DNA from: PHAA01 sp034927445
Lineage (GTDB): Bacteria > Bacillota > Syntrophomonadia > Syntrophomonadales > Syntrophomonadaceae
Assembly (NCBI GenBank): GCA_034927445.1
Contig: JAYFPZ010000002.1
Coordinates: 61,728 to 125,727 of the forward strand
DNA length: 64,000 nt
Reading direction: 5' to 3'
The notes beneath the pieces were generated by a model. That model did no database searches. It was not told the origin of the DNA and saw only the letters and a program-made list of their open reading frames with translations. The position numbers and the translations under genes are program-made. How positions within the stretch are numbered: position 1 is the first letter of the stretch; every line of letters starts with the position of its first letter. This document shows positions 25,701 to 34,374 of this stretch, one piece after another.

Positions 25701-27785
25701 TTAATCGGCGGTCGGGAGTATCGGCAAAGCGCTTTGATCCACGCTCGAACTGGTTTGCGCCTTAATCGCGGCGTAATGGTCGATCAAACCGAAATACTGT
25801 TCAAATACGTCCTTGCACACCCAGCCTACTGAATCACTGCCATGCTGTCCGTATTCTATAACTCCGGCAAAGGCCACCTGAGGATTATCGGCCGGGGCAA
25901 AGGCGATGAAAGTTCCATGAAATTCACTCTGGGCATTATCTCCCACCCGGTTGGTTTCAGCTGTTCCGGTTTTAGCGGCGACGTTAATACTCTCCGGAAA
26001 ATTGGTAAACAGGAAAGAAGCGGTTCCGCCTGGTTTGGTTACTCCAATCATAGCCCTTCTGGTTTCGGCCAGGGTTTGAGCCGACTCGGATACATGACGG
26101 ACTATTTCCGGCTTGATCTCCTGGGTTACAACCTTGTCCGGCGACAATATCTCTTTCAAAATATGGGGACGCAGCAAATCCCCTCCATTAGCCAGGGCGG
26201 CCACATAGTCTGCCAGCTCTATAATGGTATACTGGTTGGCTCCCTGGCCGATAGACATATTAAAGGTGTCATAAGCCTGCCAGTTGGTATCCCAATTATA
26301 ATCAATATTATACTGGGCCTCCAATTGGGCTTTTTCATTCTTCTTCTTTTTTTCCAAATCCTGAACTGCGTCCGCGCTGGTTGCGGCTGCTATCAGCTGG
26401 CTGTATTTGTTCTCCAGTTGTTGGCGGAGATTATCATATTTCCGGTTGATCAGTATTTCATTTATCTCTTTTTTCCAGGCCGGAGTGGGCACCAACCCCT
26501 GGGTTTCATAAGGCAGGTCAATGCTGGTTTTATCCCCCAGGCCAAAATCCTGAGCCACCTTGATTATATTGTCTTTGGTGGCGCGTCTTCCCATCTCCTG
26601 AAAATAAACATTGCATGAAGCCGCCATCCCGCTGTAATAATTAACATTACCGTGTACGCCGGTACAGGGAATAAAGGGGGCGATCCAATAGCGGCCCGGG
26701 CAGTTCACATAATCTGTCAACGGCTTCATAACCCCGGCTTCGAGGGCGGCCATACCGGTAATGGGTTTAAAGGTTGAACCCGGCGGATAAGTTGCCTGGA
26801 TAGCACGGTTTAACGCTGCCCCCGGTTCCAACGGGTTATAGGTGGATCCCTGCGGGAAATAATAACTGGCCAATTGACTGCTTATATTGCCTTTCCAATC
26901 ATCCGGGCGCATGGCCGGACTGCTGTCCATAGCCAATATCTCGCCGGTTTTCACATCTATTAATACCGCCGCGCCAACTTTGGCTTTGGGATAGGACTTC
27001 TGCAAACGGGCCAGGTTGCTGGCCATTGAATATTCCATTACTGTCTGGAGTTTGTCGTCAATCGTTAATTTCAGGTTGTTGCCGGGCACCGGATTAAGGG
27101 TAGCCTGTTCTCCTACCGGCCGCCCCTGGGCATCCACTTCCAGGCGGCGCGCTCCGTCTACTCCCCTGAGTTCAGCTTCGTACTGTTTTTCTATACCAGA
27201 TTTGCCAATCAAACTATTGACGCTGTAGTTGGCACTGTCAGCCGCCAGTTCATCCTGATTGATTGAATGTATGTATCCCAGCACATGCCCGGCCAGAGTC
27301 CCCTGGGGATAATCCCGCAGAGGCTCAATGGTGATAGCTGCTCCAGGCAGATTCTGCCGGTTTTCCTCCAGTTTGACCACCAGTTCCCAGGGAATATCAC
27401 GGATTAATACCACCGGTTCAAACAAGCGGGATTTTCCCAGATCAATCTTTTCGTTTATAAAAGCGGCGTTTGCCTCAGGATAGTACGGTTGAAGCACAGA
27501 CACCAGTCTTTGTACCAATTGATCCCGTTCGCTTTCGCCGGGATTGGTCAGACTTAAAATATACACCAATTTATTGGCGGCTAAGATATCGCCATTTCTA
27601 TCGTAAATTTCACCCCGCGGGGCTTTTATGGAAACCAGCCTGATCCTGTTTTCCTTGGCCTGGGTTTTATACATATCACTGTAGAAAAGCTGCACTACGG
27701 CTAATTTTAGGCACAGTACCGTCATTAAGCCAATAACAATCCCTGCATATATTTTTAGCTTAAAGTTCATATCATAAGGCCTCAT
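25701..27785 (-). CDS. mrdA: Penicillin-binding protein 2 (class B transpeptidase)
   Basis: 694 residues: one N-terminal membrane helix (about 9-30), a pedestal domain, and the transpeptidase domain with GSTFKP (SxxK serine), ASCNVYF (SxN) and AAKTGTAET (KTG). An insertion of about 60 Lys/Glu/Gln-rich residues before the final third (LRQQLENKYSQLIAAATSAD) looks coiled-coil. PBP2 cross-links lateral-wall peptidoglycan with RodA. Start ATG overlaps the mreD stop, showing translational coupling. Confidence 0.95.
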   Translation of the reverse strand: MRPYDMNFKLKIYAGIVIGLMTVLCLKLAVVQLFYSDMYKTQAKENRIRLVSIKAPRGEIYDRNGDILAANKLVYILSLTNPGESERDQLVQRLVSVLQPYYPEANAAFINEKIDLGKSRLFEPVVLIRDIPWELVVKLEENRQNLPGAAITIEPLRDYPQGTLAGHVLGYIHSINQDELAADSANYSVNSLIGKSGIEKQYEAELRGVDGARRLEVDAQGRPVGEQATLNPVPGNNLKLTIDDKLQTVMEYSMASNLARLQKSYPKAKVGAAVLIDVKTGEILAMDSSPAMRPDDWKGNISSQLASYYFPQGSTYNPLEPGAALNRAIQATYPPGSTFKPITGMAALEAGVMKPLTDYVNCPGRYWIAPFIPCTGVHGNVNYYSGMAASCNVYFQEMGRRATKDNIIKVAQDFGLGDKTSIDLPYETQGLVPTPAWKKEINEILINRKYDNLRQQLENKYSQLIAAATSADAVQDLEKKKKNEKAQLEAQYNIDYNWDTNWQAYDTFNMSIGQGANQYTIIELADYVAALANGGDLLRPHILKEILSPDKVVTQEIKPEIVRHVSESAQTLAETRRAMIGVTKPGGTASFLFTNFPESINVAAKTGTAETNRVGDNAQSEFHGTFIAFAPADNPQVAFAGVIEYGQHGSDSVGWVCKDVFEQYFGLIDHYAAIKAQTSSSVDQSALPILPTAD

Positions 27786-28292
27786 TTATGTATGCTTACC
27801 TGCCTTCCTGAGGATACCCCGGGTAGAAGATCGATAGTACCAAATGTATAGGGGAATTCCTATCAAGGTGTTATATACGCCCTGGTAGATCAGATTCATA
27901 AAAATAGATTTATCTATATTAAAAACTTCGAAACTGACAAGGGACAAAATAAAAAGCAGGAAAGCGTTGAGCGCGGTGCCGCCGATGACCCCCAACACTC
28001 CGACCAGGATATTTTCTTTGAAAACATTACCCTGTAATCTTCCTATTATAAAACCGGTAAGGCCCTTGATGATGGCGTTCATGCCAATAAAACGTCCAAA
28101 ATAAAGGTCTTCCAGGAGTCCGCAGGCTGCTCCATAAATAATGCCTTTATTGGCACCGTTAAAAATGGCATAAAATATTACCAGGACCAGTACTGCATCG
28201 GGCACTGCTCCCTGGAAGCTAAACATTCTAAAAAATGTGGTTTGTAAAAACAATGCCAGAAAGGGCATAAGAGCGAGAATTAAATAGCGCAC
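27786..28292 (-). CDS. mreD: Rod shape-determining protein MreD
   Basis: 168 residues with five to six hydrophobic spans and the family segment GAACGLLEDLYFGRFIGMNAI (about 55-75). MreD is the membrane link of the elongasome between MreC and RodA/PBP2. It lies 6 bp after mreC and overlaps mrdA by the junction of stop and start codons. Confidence 0.92.
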   Translation of the reverse strand: MRYLILALMPFLALFLQTTFFRMFSFQGAVPDAVLVLVIFYAIFNGANKGIIYGAACGLLEDLYFGRFIGMNAIIKGLTGFIIGRLQGNVFKENILVGVLGVIGGTALNAFLLFILSLVSFEVFNIDKSIFMNLIYQGVYNTLIGIPLYIWYYRSSTRGILRKAGKHT

Positions 28293-28298
28293 GTCAGG

Positions 28299-29156
28299 CT
28301 ACTCCCCTTTGCCTCCTTGTTCGACGGTTCCTTTAAATTGCTTGATAACCAGCACTTCCTCCAACTGGTCAAATTTTACTGCAGGTTCGACGGAAGCGGA
28401 CAGCACCAGCCCAGTGGCTTCTTTTTGAATGTCACTGATTCTGCCGATGGGAATACCGGGCGGGAAGATTTCAGACAGCCCGGAGCTTATAACTCTTTCA
28501 TTATCGTGGACGGGCGCGTAATAAGGAATATTAATGATCCTGAGTTTGCCGTTATCCCCCAACCCTTCAACAATACCTCTGGTTTCACGGGTTTCTTCCA
28601 GAATTGCGCCTACCGCCATCTCCCGGTCCGTAATCAGCGATATTTGAGCAGAGTTGTTGCTGACACTTACTACCTTGCCCACCAATCCGTCCGGATTGAT
28701 AACCGGCATATTTACAGCGATCCCACTGGAAGCCCCCTTGTCTATTGTCATAGTCTTATACCAGTTATTGGGGCTGCGGGCAATAACCCGGGCAGCTTCC
28801 AGCACGTATTGGGCATCCTCAATCTGTTTATAATTCAGCAGACTTCTTAAACGCTCAACTTCAGCCTTGTTCTCTCTAAGCTGCGAATTTTCCAAACTTA
28901 AAAGATTATTTTTAATCGTCAGGGTATTGAGCTGTTCTTCCACATCCGGTCCGCCGGCCATCCGGATTAAAGACTGCCCGATGCCCTGCTTCACTTTATC
29001 CATTCCGCTCTGCAAAGGGGCATAGCTCTCCCGGATAAGTTTTTCCAGCATGGTTATTTCACGGGTATTGCCGGCACTTGACTTTATAACCGCCAACAAT
29101 ACCACAACTGTAAATAAAATAGTCCAAAAGCTTCTATTCTTGAATATTTTAAACAA
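28299..29156 (-). CDS. mreC: Rod shape-determining protein MreC
   Basis: 285 residues: a membrane anchor (about 8-25), a coiled coil (about 70-110, NNLLSLENSQLRENKAEVER) and a twin beta-barrel periplasmic domain with GLVGKVVSVSNNSAQISLIT and GDNGKLRIINIPY. MreC activates the PBP2-RodA synthase. It sits 14 bp after mreB in the mreB-C-D-mrdA operon. Confidence 0.94.
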   Translation of the reverse strand: MFKIFKNRSFWTILFTVVVLLAVIKSSAGNTREITMLEKLIRESYAPLQSGMDKVKQGIGQSLIRMAGGPDVEEQLNTLTIKNNLLSLENSQLRENKAEVERLRSLLNYKQIEDAQYVLEAARVIARSPNNWYKTMTIDKGASSGIAVNMPVINPDGLVGKVVSVSNNSAQISLITDREMAVGAILEETRETRGIVEGLGDNGKLRIINIPYYAPVHDNERVISSGLSEIFPPGIPIGRISDIQKEATGLVLSASVEPAVKFDQLEEVLVIKQFKGTVEQGGKGE

Positions 29157-29170
29157 AGGTCCCCACCCAG

Positions 29171-30193
29171 CTATTCATTTCTTTTGGGATTAAGGATTAT
29201 GCGTTTGAGATCCTCAATATTCTCCAATACTTTACCGGTTCCCCGCGCAACTGCCAGCAACGGTTCCTCGCAAACATAAACCGGCATATGCGTCTCATAA
29301 CCTATCATCTTGTCCAAACCCCGCAGTAATGACCCCCCGCCGGCCAGGACTATACCCCGGTCCATAATGTCGGATGCCAGTTCCGGCGGCGTTTTTTCCA
29401 GACAAACTTTGATTCCCTCAACAATTTGTTCAACCGTTTCTTTTAAAGCTTGTTGAACTTCCAAACAGGATATCTGGATTATTTTAGGCAATCCGCTGAC
29501 CAGGTCACGCCCTTTGACTTCGTAAAACTCTTCAGGGTCCTCCCAGATGGCTGAACCTATATTTATTTTGATATTTTCAGCCGTCCGTTCGCCAATAAGC
29601 AGATTGTAGGTTTTCTTAAGATGTTGGATTATAGCTTCATCCATTTTGTCACCGGCAACCCGTACTGATCTGGCCGTTACAATTCCTCCCAGGGAGATTA
29701 CCGCCACCTCGGTAGTCCCTCCGCCGATATCAACGATCATATTGCCGGTAGGCTCATGCACCGGCAGCCCTGCTCCTATAGCTGCTGCCATGGGTTCCTC
29801 CAGTAAATAGGCCTCCTTGGCCCCACCGGCCAGGGCCGCCTCTTTGACCGCACGCTCTTCCACCGTAGTACAGCCCGTGGGTATGCTGATTACCACGCGC
29901 GGCTTCAAGAATGTAGTTTTGTTATCCAGCGCCTTCCCGATAAAATATTTAATCATGGATTGGGTTACATCAAAATCAGCTATGACACCGTCCTTCATCG
30001 GACGAATGGCCACAATATTGCCTGGGGTCCGGCCTATCATCTGCTTGGCCTCGTTGCCGACTGCCAGCACCTTGCCGCTGCTGACCTGGATGGCAACCAC
30101 CGAAGGCTCGGTCAATATAACCCCGCTTCCTTTAATATGGACCAACGTATTGGCAGTACCAAGATCTATGCCCAAATCTTTACTAAAAAACAC
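29171..30193 (-). CDS. mreB: Rod shape-determining actin homologue MreB
   Basis: 340 residues. Actin-fold nucleotide motifs are GIDLGTANTLVHIKG, MIVDIGGGTTEVAVISLGG and GIVLAGGGSLLRGLD. MreB filaments orient the elongation machinery along the short axis of rods. The start is GTG 30193, with AAGGAGG nine bases before. It is the first gene of mreBCD-mrdA; radC ends 22 bp upstream on the same strand. Confidence 0.97.
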   Translation of the reverse strand: MFFSKDLGIDLGTANTLVHIKGSGVILTEPSVVAIQVSSGKVLAVGNEAKQMIGRTPGNIVAIRPMKDGVIADFDVTQSMIKYFIGKALDNKTTFLKPRVVISIPTGCTTVEERAVKEAALAGGAKEAYLLEEPMAAAIGAGLPVHEPTGNMIVDIGGGTTEVAVISLGGIVTARSVRVAGDKMDEAIIQHLKKTYNLLIGERTAENIKINIGSAIWEDPEEFYEVKGRDLVSGLPKIIQISCLEVQQALKETVEQIVEGIKVCLEKTPPELASDIMDRGIVLAGGGSLLRGLDKMIGYETHMPVYVCEEPLLAVARGTGKVLENIEDLKRIILNPKRNE

Positions 30194-30214
30194 CTTATCA
30201 AATCCTCCTTAACC

Positions 30215-30910
30215 TTATATCAAGCCTTTTTCTTTAAAGCTGCAATAGTTATTTTCACCAATAATCACATGGTCAATTATTTCTATACCCATAATACGAC
30301 CCGCATCAATCAGCCGGTGGGTTATTTCAATATCCTCCCTGCTGGGAGACGGGTCCCCGCTGGGATGATTGTGCGCCAAAATTATGGATGCCGCACTGCG
30401 CTTAACTGCGGTTTTGAAAACCTCCCGGGGATGAACGATAGAACTATGCAACCCCCCGATGGAAACGTCTTCTTTGGCTTTAACCCCGCCTTTGCGGTCT
30501 AGATATAATACCAAAAAGTGTTCCCGGTCATAATCCCGCATTTCATTCAGGAGAACCGGAGTAACATATTTTCTCACATCCTCAGGACTCTTGATGATGA
30601 ACCTGGCCTCAACATTAACGGCAATACGTCTGCCAATTTCGACTGCAGCTTTGATGCTGGCAGCTTTAGCCGGACCTATTCCCTTGGCCTGGATCAATTC
30701 CTCCAGGCTGGCCTCCTGCAAATGCCGCAAACCCTTATAGGTATCGAGCAGTTGGTTGGCAAGTTCCAGGGCGCTGGTATCTCTGGTGCCTTGTCCCAAA
30801 ATAATGGCCAGTAATTCATGTTCATTAAGGCTGGCTTCCCCCTGCTCCAGCAGCTTCTCGCGAGGCCGCATATTTTCGGGCATGTCTTTTATCAGGGTTG
30901 TGTACTGCAT
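30215..30910 (-). CDS. radC: RadC/JAB-domain protein
   Basis: 231 residues: N-terminal helix-hairpin-helix region (SLEELIQAKGIGPAKAASIK) and a C-terminal MPN+/JAB metalloprotease-like domain with E...ILAHNHPSGDPSPSREDI, i.e. HxHPSGDxxPSxxD. Despite the name, a repair role is not established. Placement between maf and mreB is conserved in Firmicutes. Confidence 0.94.
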   Translation of the reverse strand: MQYTTLIKDMPENMRPREKLLEQGEASLNEHELLAIILGQGTRDTSALELANQLLDTYKGLRHLQEASLEELIQAKGIGPAKAASIKAAVEIGRRIAVNVEARFIIKSPEDVRKYVTPVLLNEMRDYDREHFLVLYLDRKGGVKAKEDVSIGGLHSSIVHPREVFKTAVKRSAASIILAHNHPSGDPSPSREDIEITHRLIDAGRIMGIEIIDHVIIGENNYCSFKEKGLI

Positions 30911-30912
30911 GA

Positions 30913-31497
30913 TTAATTTACCTCCAACAGATCCAAACCTTTGGATCTTAACATCAAATTCAGACGGTTCAAAGGTAAACCAACCACATTAAAATAACAG
31001 CCCGCGATACGCTCTATCAGGAGTGCTCCTCGTCCCTGAATCGCATAAGCCCCGGCCTTATCTTCCCATTCCCCGTAATCCAGATAATTATTGACCTCGC
31101 CCGGGGAAAGGGGACGAAAAAACACGTCGGTAATCTCAAAAGCTGATTCAGGAATTTTATCAACGGTATCTATCAGGCAAATTCCAGTAATAACTTGATG
31201 GCACTGGCCACTCAAACAGGATAACATGAAATAGGCTTCCTCTCTATTGGTAGGTTTGCCCATAACTTTTCCGGCCAAGGTTACCACGGTGTCAGCGGCT
31301 ATTACGATTCCCTCATCCAAACCGCGGGCAACTTGCCTGGCCTTTGCAATAGCGATATTGCGGGCCAGTTCAGGCGGTGATGCTGAAACAGACAGGTCTT
31401 CAATTATATTGGAGGGCAAGCACTCAAACGCAAGCCCTAGTTGCTGCAGTAATAGCTTTCTCCGAGGCGACTCTGATGCCAGTATTATCTTTTTCAT
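30913..31497 (-). CDS. maf: Maf nucleotide pyrophosphatase
   Basis: 194 residues with the Maf signature ILASESPRRKLLLQQLGLAF at the start, VIAADTVVTLAGKVMGKP in the middle, and EWEDKAGAYAIQGRGALLIE near the end. Maf enzymes hydrolyse non-canonical or modified dTTP/UTP and affect septum formation when over-produced. The gene ends 2 bp before radC begins. Confidence 0.94.
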   Translation of the reverse strand: MKKIILASESPRRKLLLQQLGLAFECLPSNIIEDLSVSASPPELARNIAIAKARQVARGLDEGIVIAADTVVTLAGKVMGKPTNREEAYFMLSCLSGQCHQVITGICLIDTVDKIPESAFEITDVFFRPLSPGEVNNYLDYGEWEDKAGAYAIQGRGALLIERIAGCYFNVVGLPLNRLNLMLRSKGLDLLEVN

Positions 31498-31545
31498 TAT
31501 CTCAAATCCTCATAGGGGGCCTTGTTTATATGCGGTTAAAGCCCC

Positions 31546-31812
31546 CTAAAGTCGTTGATAAAATATCCAAGCTACCACAAAGCCGAGTATGCTAAAGAAA
31601 TTTATATGGAGCATAAAACCAAAACTTAAAGTAAAAACATGCAGGTCCATGGTAAAGGTAGGAAGCCCCACACTTTGAACATTTCCCAGCAGACTCAAAC
31701 CGGGCCACAGCTTAACAATAGCGTCCCCGATCCAGCCGCCGATAATCCCTCCCAGGGCCACCAGCAGCAGCAGCAACTGCCAGCCGGGATAAGTACGAGA
31801 TCTGCCTGCCAC
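31546..31812 (-). CDS. DUF4321 small membrane protein
   Basis: 88 residues from GTG 31812 (GGAGG eight bases upstream; the longer frame from 31851 includes that site). Two hydrophobic segments, WQLLLLLVALGGIIGGWIGD and the C-terminal MLHINFFSILGFVVAWIFY, flank a Gly/Pro-rich linker. This is the pattern of DUF4321, a Clostridial family usually found next to maf. Function is unknown. Confidence 0.8.
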   Translation of the reverse strand: MAGRSRTYPGWQLLLLLVALGGIIGGWIGDAIVKLWPGLSLLGNVQSVGLPTFTMDLHVFTLSFGFMLHINFFSILGFVVAWIFYQRL

Positions 31813-31904
31813 CAAATTATCCTCCAGATTACATTTTTTCAAGTTTAGCACTAGTATATGCTAAAAACAAGATTGTCTATAGGCCGGCTGATGAAAGAGC
31901 GGCG

Positions 31905-32534
31905 TCATTTATTATAAGAAAGATTAAAGCTTAAAACTTTCAGATTAGCTGATAGATCAACATTTCTCAGAATAATGTCATTGGGAACCCTGAGTACTCT
32001 GGGTGCAAAATTAAGAATAGCGCTTACCCCAGCCTGTACCAGACGATCGGTAACCTCCTGGGCATTTACTGCCGGAACCGTTACAATCCCTATATTGATG
32101 CCGTGTTCATTTACCCGGCGTTCAAGCAGTTCAACCGGCTCTATTTTGATATCGTCCAGGCTCTGGCCTATTTTGGCCTCGTCGGAATCCAGTACTGCGT
32201 TTATGGTAAATCCCCATTCCCGGAATCCTTGGTAAAGCGCCAGGGCCGAACCTAGCTTGCCCGCCCCCACAATTACGATATTCCATTTTTGATCCAACCC
32301 TAAAATTTTAGTCAGATAACCTAAGAGCTCCTCCACCCGGTATCCCACCCCACGGGTGCCAAACTCGCCAAAATAGGCCAAGTCCTTACGGACCTGAGCG
32401 GAGCTGACTCCGACACTATTGGCAATTTCTTCGGACGAAACCGTTTCAATACCAGCATCCTTCAAATAATGAAGCTGCCTAAAGTATATGGACAAACGTA
32501 CAACGGTCGCCTCAGGAATTTTGAAAACTTTCAA
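31905..32534 (-). CDS. rex: Redox-sensing transcriptional repressor Rex
   Basis: 209 residues. The N-terminal winged helix (IPEATVVRLSIYFRQLHYLK ... ISSEEIANSVGVSSAQVRKD-like VSSEEIANSVGVSSAQVRKD) is followed by FGEFGTRGVGY and the Rossmann motif VGAGKLGSALALY. Rex senses the NADH/NAD+ ratio and represses fermentation and respiration genes. A TTGTTAA half-site occurs in its own upstream region (32579-32585), but no clear second half, so autoregulation is only possible. Confidence 0.95.
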   Translation of the reverse strand: MKVFKIPEATVVRLSIYFRQLHYLKDAGIETVSSEEIANSVGVSSAQVRKDLAYFGEFGTRGVGYRVEELLGYLTKILGLDQKWNIVIVGAGKLGSALALYQGFREWGFTINAVLDSDEAKIGQSLDDIKIEPVELLERRVNEHGINIGIVTVPAVNAQEVTDRLVQAGVSAILNFAPRVLRVPNDIILRNVDLSANLKVLSFNLSYNK

Positions 32535-32615
32535 ACCTACAACTCCTTTGGTAAAAAATTCACTATGTTTATTATCTATTGTTAAACTTCATTTTGTAAA
32601 CACTTTATTGATATG

Positions 32616-32644
32616 AAAAAACTCTCCTCAGTTTTCGGGAGAGT
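32616..32644 (-). terminator. Rho-independent terminator after the phosphate transporter
   Basis: On the minus strand ACTCTCC pairs with GGAGAGT over a 10-base loop, followed by TTTTTTC. Confidence 0.85.
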
Positions 32645-32672
32645 CCTTGGGCTTATCTATTAGTATGAACCT

Positions 32673-33662
32673 TTATATAAACATTATAATCAGGCGATAA
32701 AAAATCAGGGAAACCACCGCGGCGGAAGGTATGGTTACAAACCAGGCGATGATTATCTGCCGCGCAATGTTCCAGCGCACTCCTCTCAGCCGTTTGGCGG
32801 CCCCCACCCCCATAATCGAGGAAGAAACTACATGGGTGGTACTGACCGGAATTCCCAGTAAACTCGCCCCGTAAATAACGGCCGATGAAGTGAAATCAGC
32901 CGCAAAACCATTAATCGGTTCAATCCGGAATATTTTACCGCCCATGGTCCTGATAATCCTCCAACCTCCAAAAGCAGTTCCGGCTGACATAGAAAGAGCA
33001 CAGGCAACTTTGGTCCAGAGAGGAACATAAAATGAATCTATGGCTCCGGCGCTAACCAGGGCCAAGGCTATTATACCCATTGATTTCTGGGCATCATTGG
33101 ACCCATGCGCGAAAGATGCGGTGCAGGCTGATAATATTTGCAGCCGCCTGAATTTGAGGTTGGTCTTGACCGGTGAAGCCCCTTTAAAGACCCAAAACAG
33201 GAGGGTCATAACCATGCTGCCTATTACCAGGCCTATAACCGGAGAGGTTATGAGCCCGGTTACAATCTTGAACACCCCCTGCCATAATACATCCCCGGAG
33301 CCGCTGCGGGCAATTACGGCGCCGATCAGACCTCCGATCAAAGCATGGGATGAACTGCTGGGTATGCCAAAATACCAGGTGAACAGGTTCCAGAATATAG
33401 CTCCGGAAAGAGCGGCTATGATTACCAGGGGGACTACATCCTGGGGAGATACGATATTTTTGCCAATTGTGGCGGCAACTGCGGTGCCGCTTAAGGCGCC
33501 CAGGAAATTAAAGCTGGCGGCTATTAAAATTGCAAACCGCGGGGAAACCGCTTTGGTGGAAACTGAAGTAGCGATAGCATTGGCTGTATCATGAAAACCG
33601 TTTATATAATCAAATAATAAGGCAAATACTACGATTGCAATAACCCACGCCATACTAAACAT
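32673..33662 (-). CDS. pit: PiT-family inorganic phosphate transporter
   Basis: 329 residues with about ten membrane spans. The two internal repeats each carry the PiT signature: FDYINGFHDTANAIATSVST near the start and ASFAHGSNDAQKSMGIIALA in the second half, with GIPSSSSHALIGGLIGA and GIPVSTTHVVSSSIMG. It moves phosphate, often as a metal-phosphate, with a proton or cation. It overlaps the stop of the DUF47 gene, so the two proteins are coupled. A TTAACA (Pho-box-like) array lies in front of the operon. Confidence 0.92.
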   Translation of the reverse strand: MFSMAWVIAIVVFALLFDYINGFHDTANAIATSVSTKAVSPRFAILIAASFNFLGALSGTAVAATIGKNIVSPQDVVPLVIIAALSGAIFWNLFTWYFGIPSSSSHALIGGLIGAVIARSGSGDVLWQGVFKIVTGLITSPVIGLVIGSMVMTLLFWVFKGASPVKTNLKFRRLQILSACTASFAHGSNDAQKSMGIIALALVSAGAIDSFYVPLWTKVACALSMSAGTAFGGWRIIRTMGGKIFRIEPINGFAADFTSSAVIYGASLLGIPVSTTHVVSSSIMGVGAAKRLRGVRWNIARQIIIAWFVTIPSAAVVSLIFYRLIIMFI

Positions 33663-34287
33663 ATTTTACTGCTATTCCTTTTAAAATATTGCCCACATCT
33701 TCACAGTTATCCAGGGTAGTTTCGAGATGTTCATAAATTTCTTTCCATTTGATCATATAGACTGCATCATCGGTCTGTTCAAACAAACGGGCTATTCCCG
33801 CTCGATACAAATTATCACCCTCATGTTCATGCGCTCTTATCTTCTCACTGGAGGCAATAATACTCTCATGATTGGCCTTGACATCCCGCAGCTGCGATAC
33901 GGCTCTGCCAATCTCGCAGGATGCTTCTTCCAGCACATTGACCAACCCGGGGATATATTTTTCTCGAGGTTGTTCACATTTGTAAATTACCATCTTCTCC
34001 ATGGTACCCTGAATATGATCCAGCACCTGATTCAAGGAATGCGACAGCCCTAAAATATCTTCCCGGTCAAACGGAGTAACAAAGGAATGATTGATCTGTT
34101 CCATTACCTCGGTAAAAATATTATCACCGCGGTGTTCAACCTTGTTTATGCGTTCCAAATTAGCATTTTTATCACTGCGATCCGCAAAATATCCTTTTAA
34201 GATCTGGGTTGCCTCGCATATCGCTGCGGCCGCCTCTTCAAAATAATCGAAAAACCGATCATCCTGAGGCTTAAATTTAAAACCCAA
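33655..34287 (-). CDS. DUF47 (PhoU-like) regulator of the phosphate transporter
   Basis: 210 residues, all helical, with acidic motifs (EHRGDNIFTEVMEQ, REDILGLSHSLNQVLDHIQG, AHEHEGDNLYRAG) that bind metals in PhoU/DUF47 proteins. This family is nearly always paired with PiT transporters and is thought to control their activity. ATG 34287 follows TAGGGAGGAG. It is the first gene of the operon behind the repeated TTAACA elements. Confidence 0.88.
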   Translation of the reverse strand: MGFKFKPQDDRFFDYFEEAAAAICEATQILKGYFADRSDKNANLERINKVEHRGDNIFTEVMEQINHSFVTPFDREDILGLSHSLNQVLDHIQGTMEKMVIYKCEQPREKYIPGLVNVLEEASCEIGRAVSQLRDVKANHESIIASSEKIRAHEHEGDNLYRAGIARLFEQTDDAVYMIKWKEIYEHLETTLDNCEDVGNILKGIAVKYV

Positions 34288-34307
34288 ATTGACTCCTCCC
34301 TAGTAAT

Positions 34308-34374
34308 ATTGTACAAACCCTATACTGTTAATTATATCAATAGTTTTTGTTAATTGCTGTTAAGATACTGTTAA
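34308..34374 (-). promoter_or_regulatory. Pho-box-like array and promoter for DUF47-pit
   Basis: On the minus strand TTAACA occurs at 34374-34369, 34363-34358, 34353-34348 and 34331-34326, with start spacings of 11, 10 and 22 bases, so one degenerate copy fits the missing turn. TACAAT at 34313-34308 is a good -10. Direct TTAACA repeats at about 11-bp spacing over the -35 are the known PhoP box of Bacillus relatives. Confidence 0.65.
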
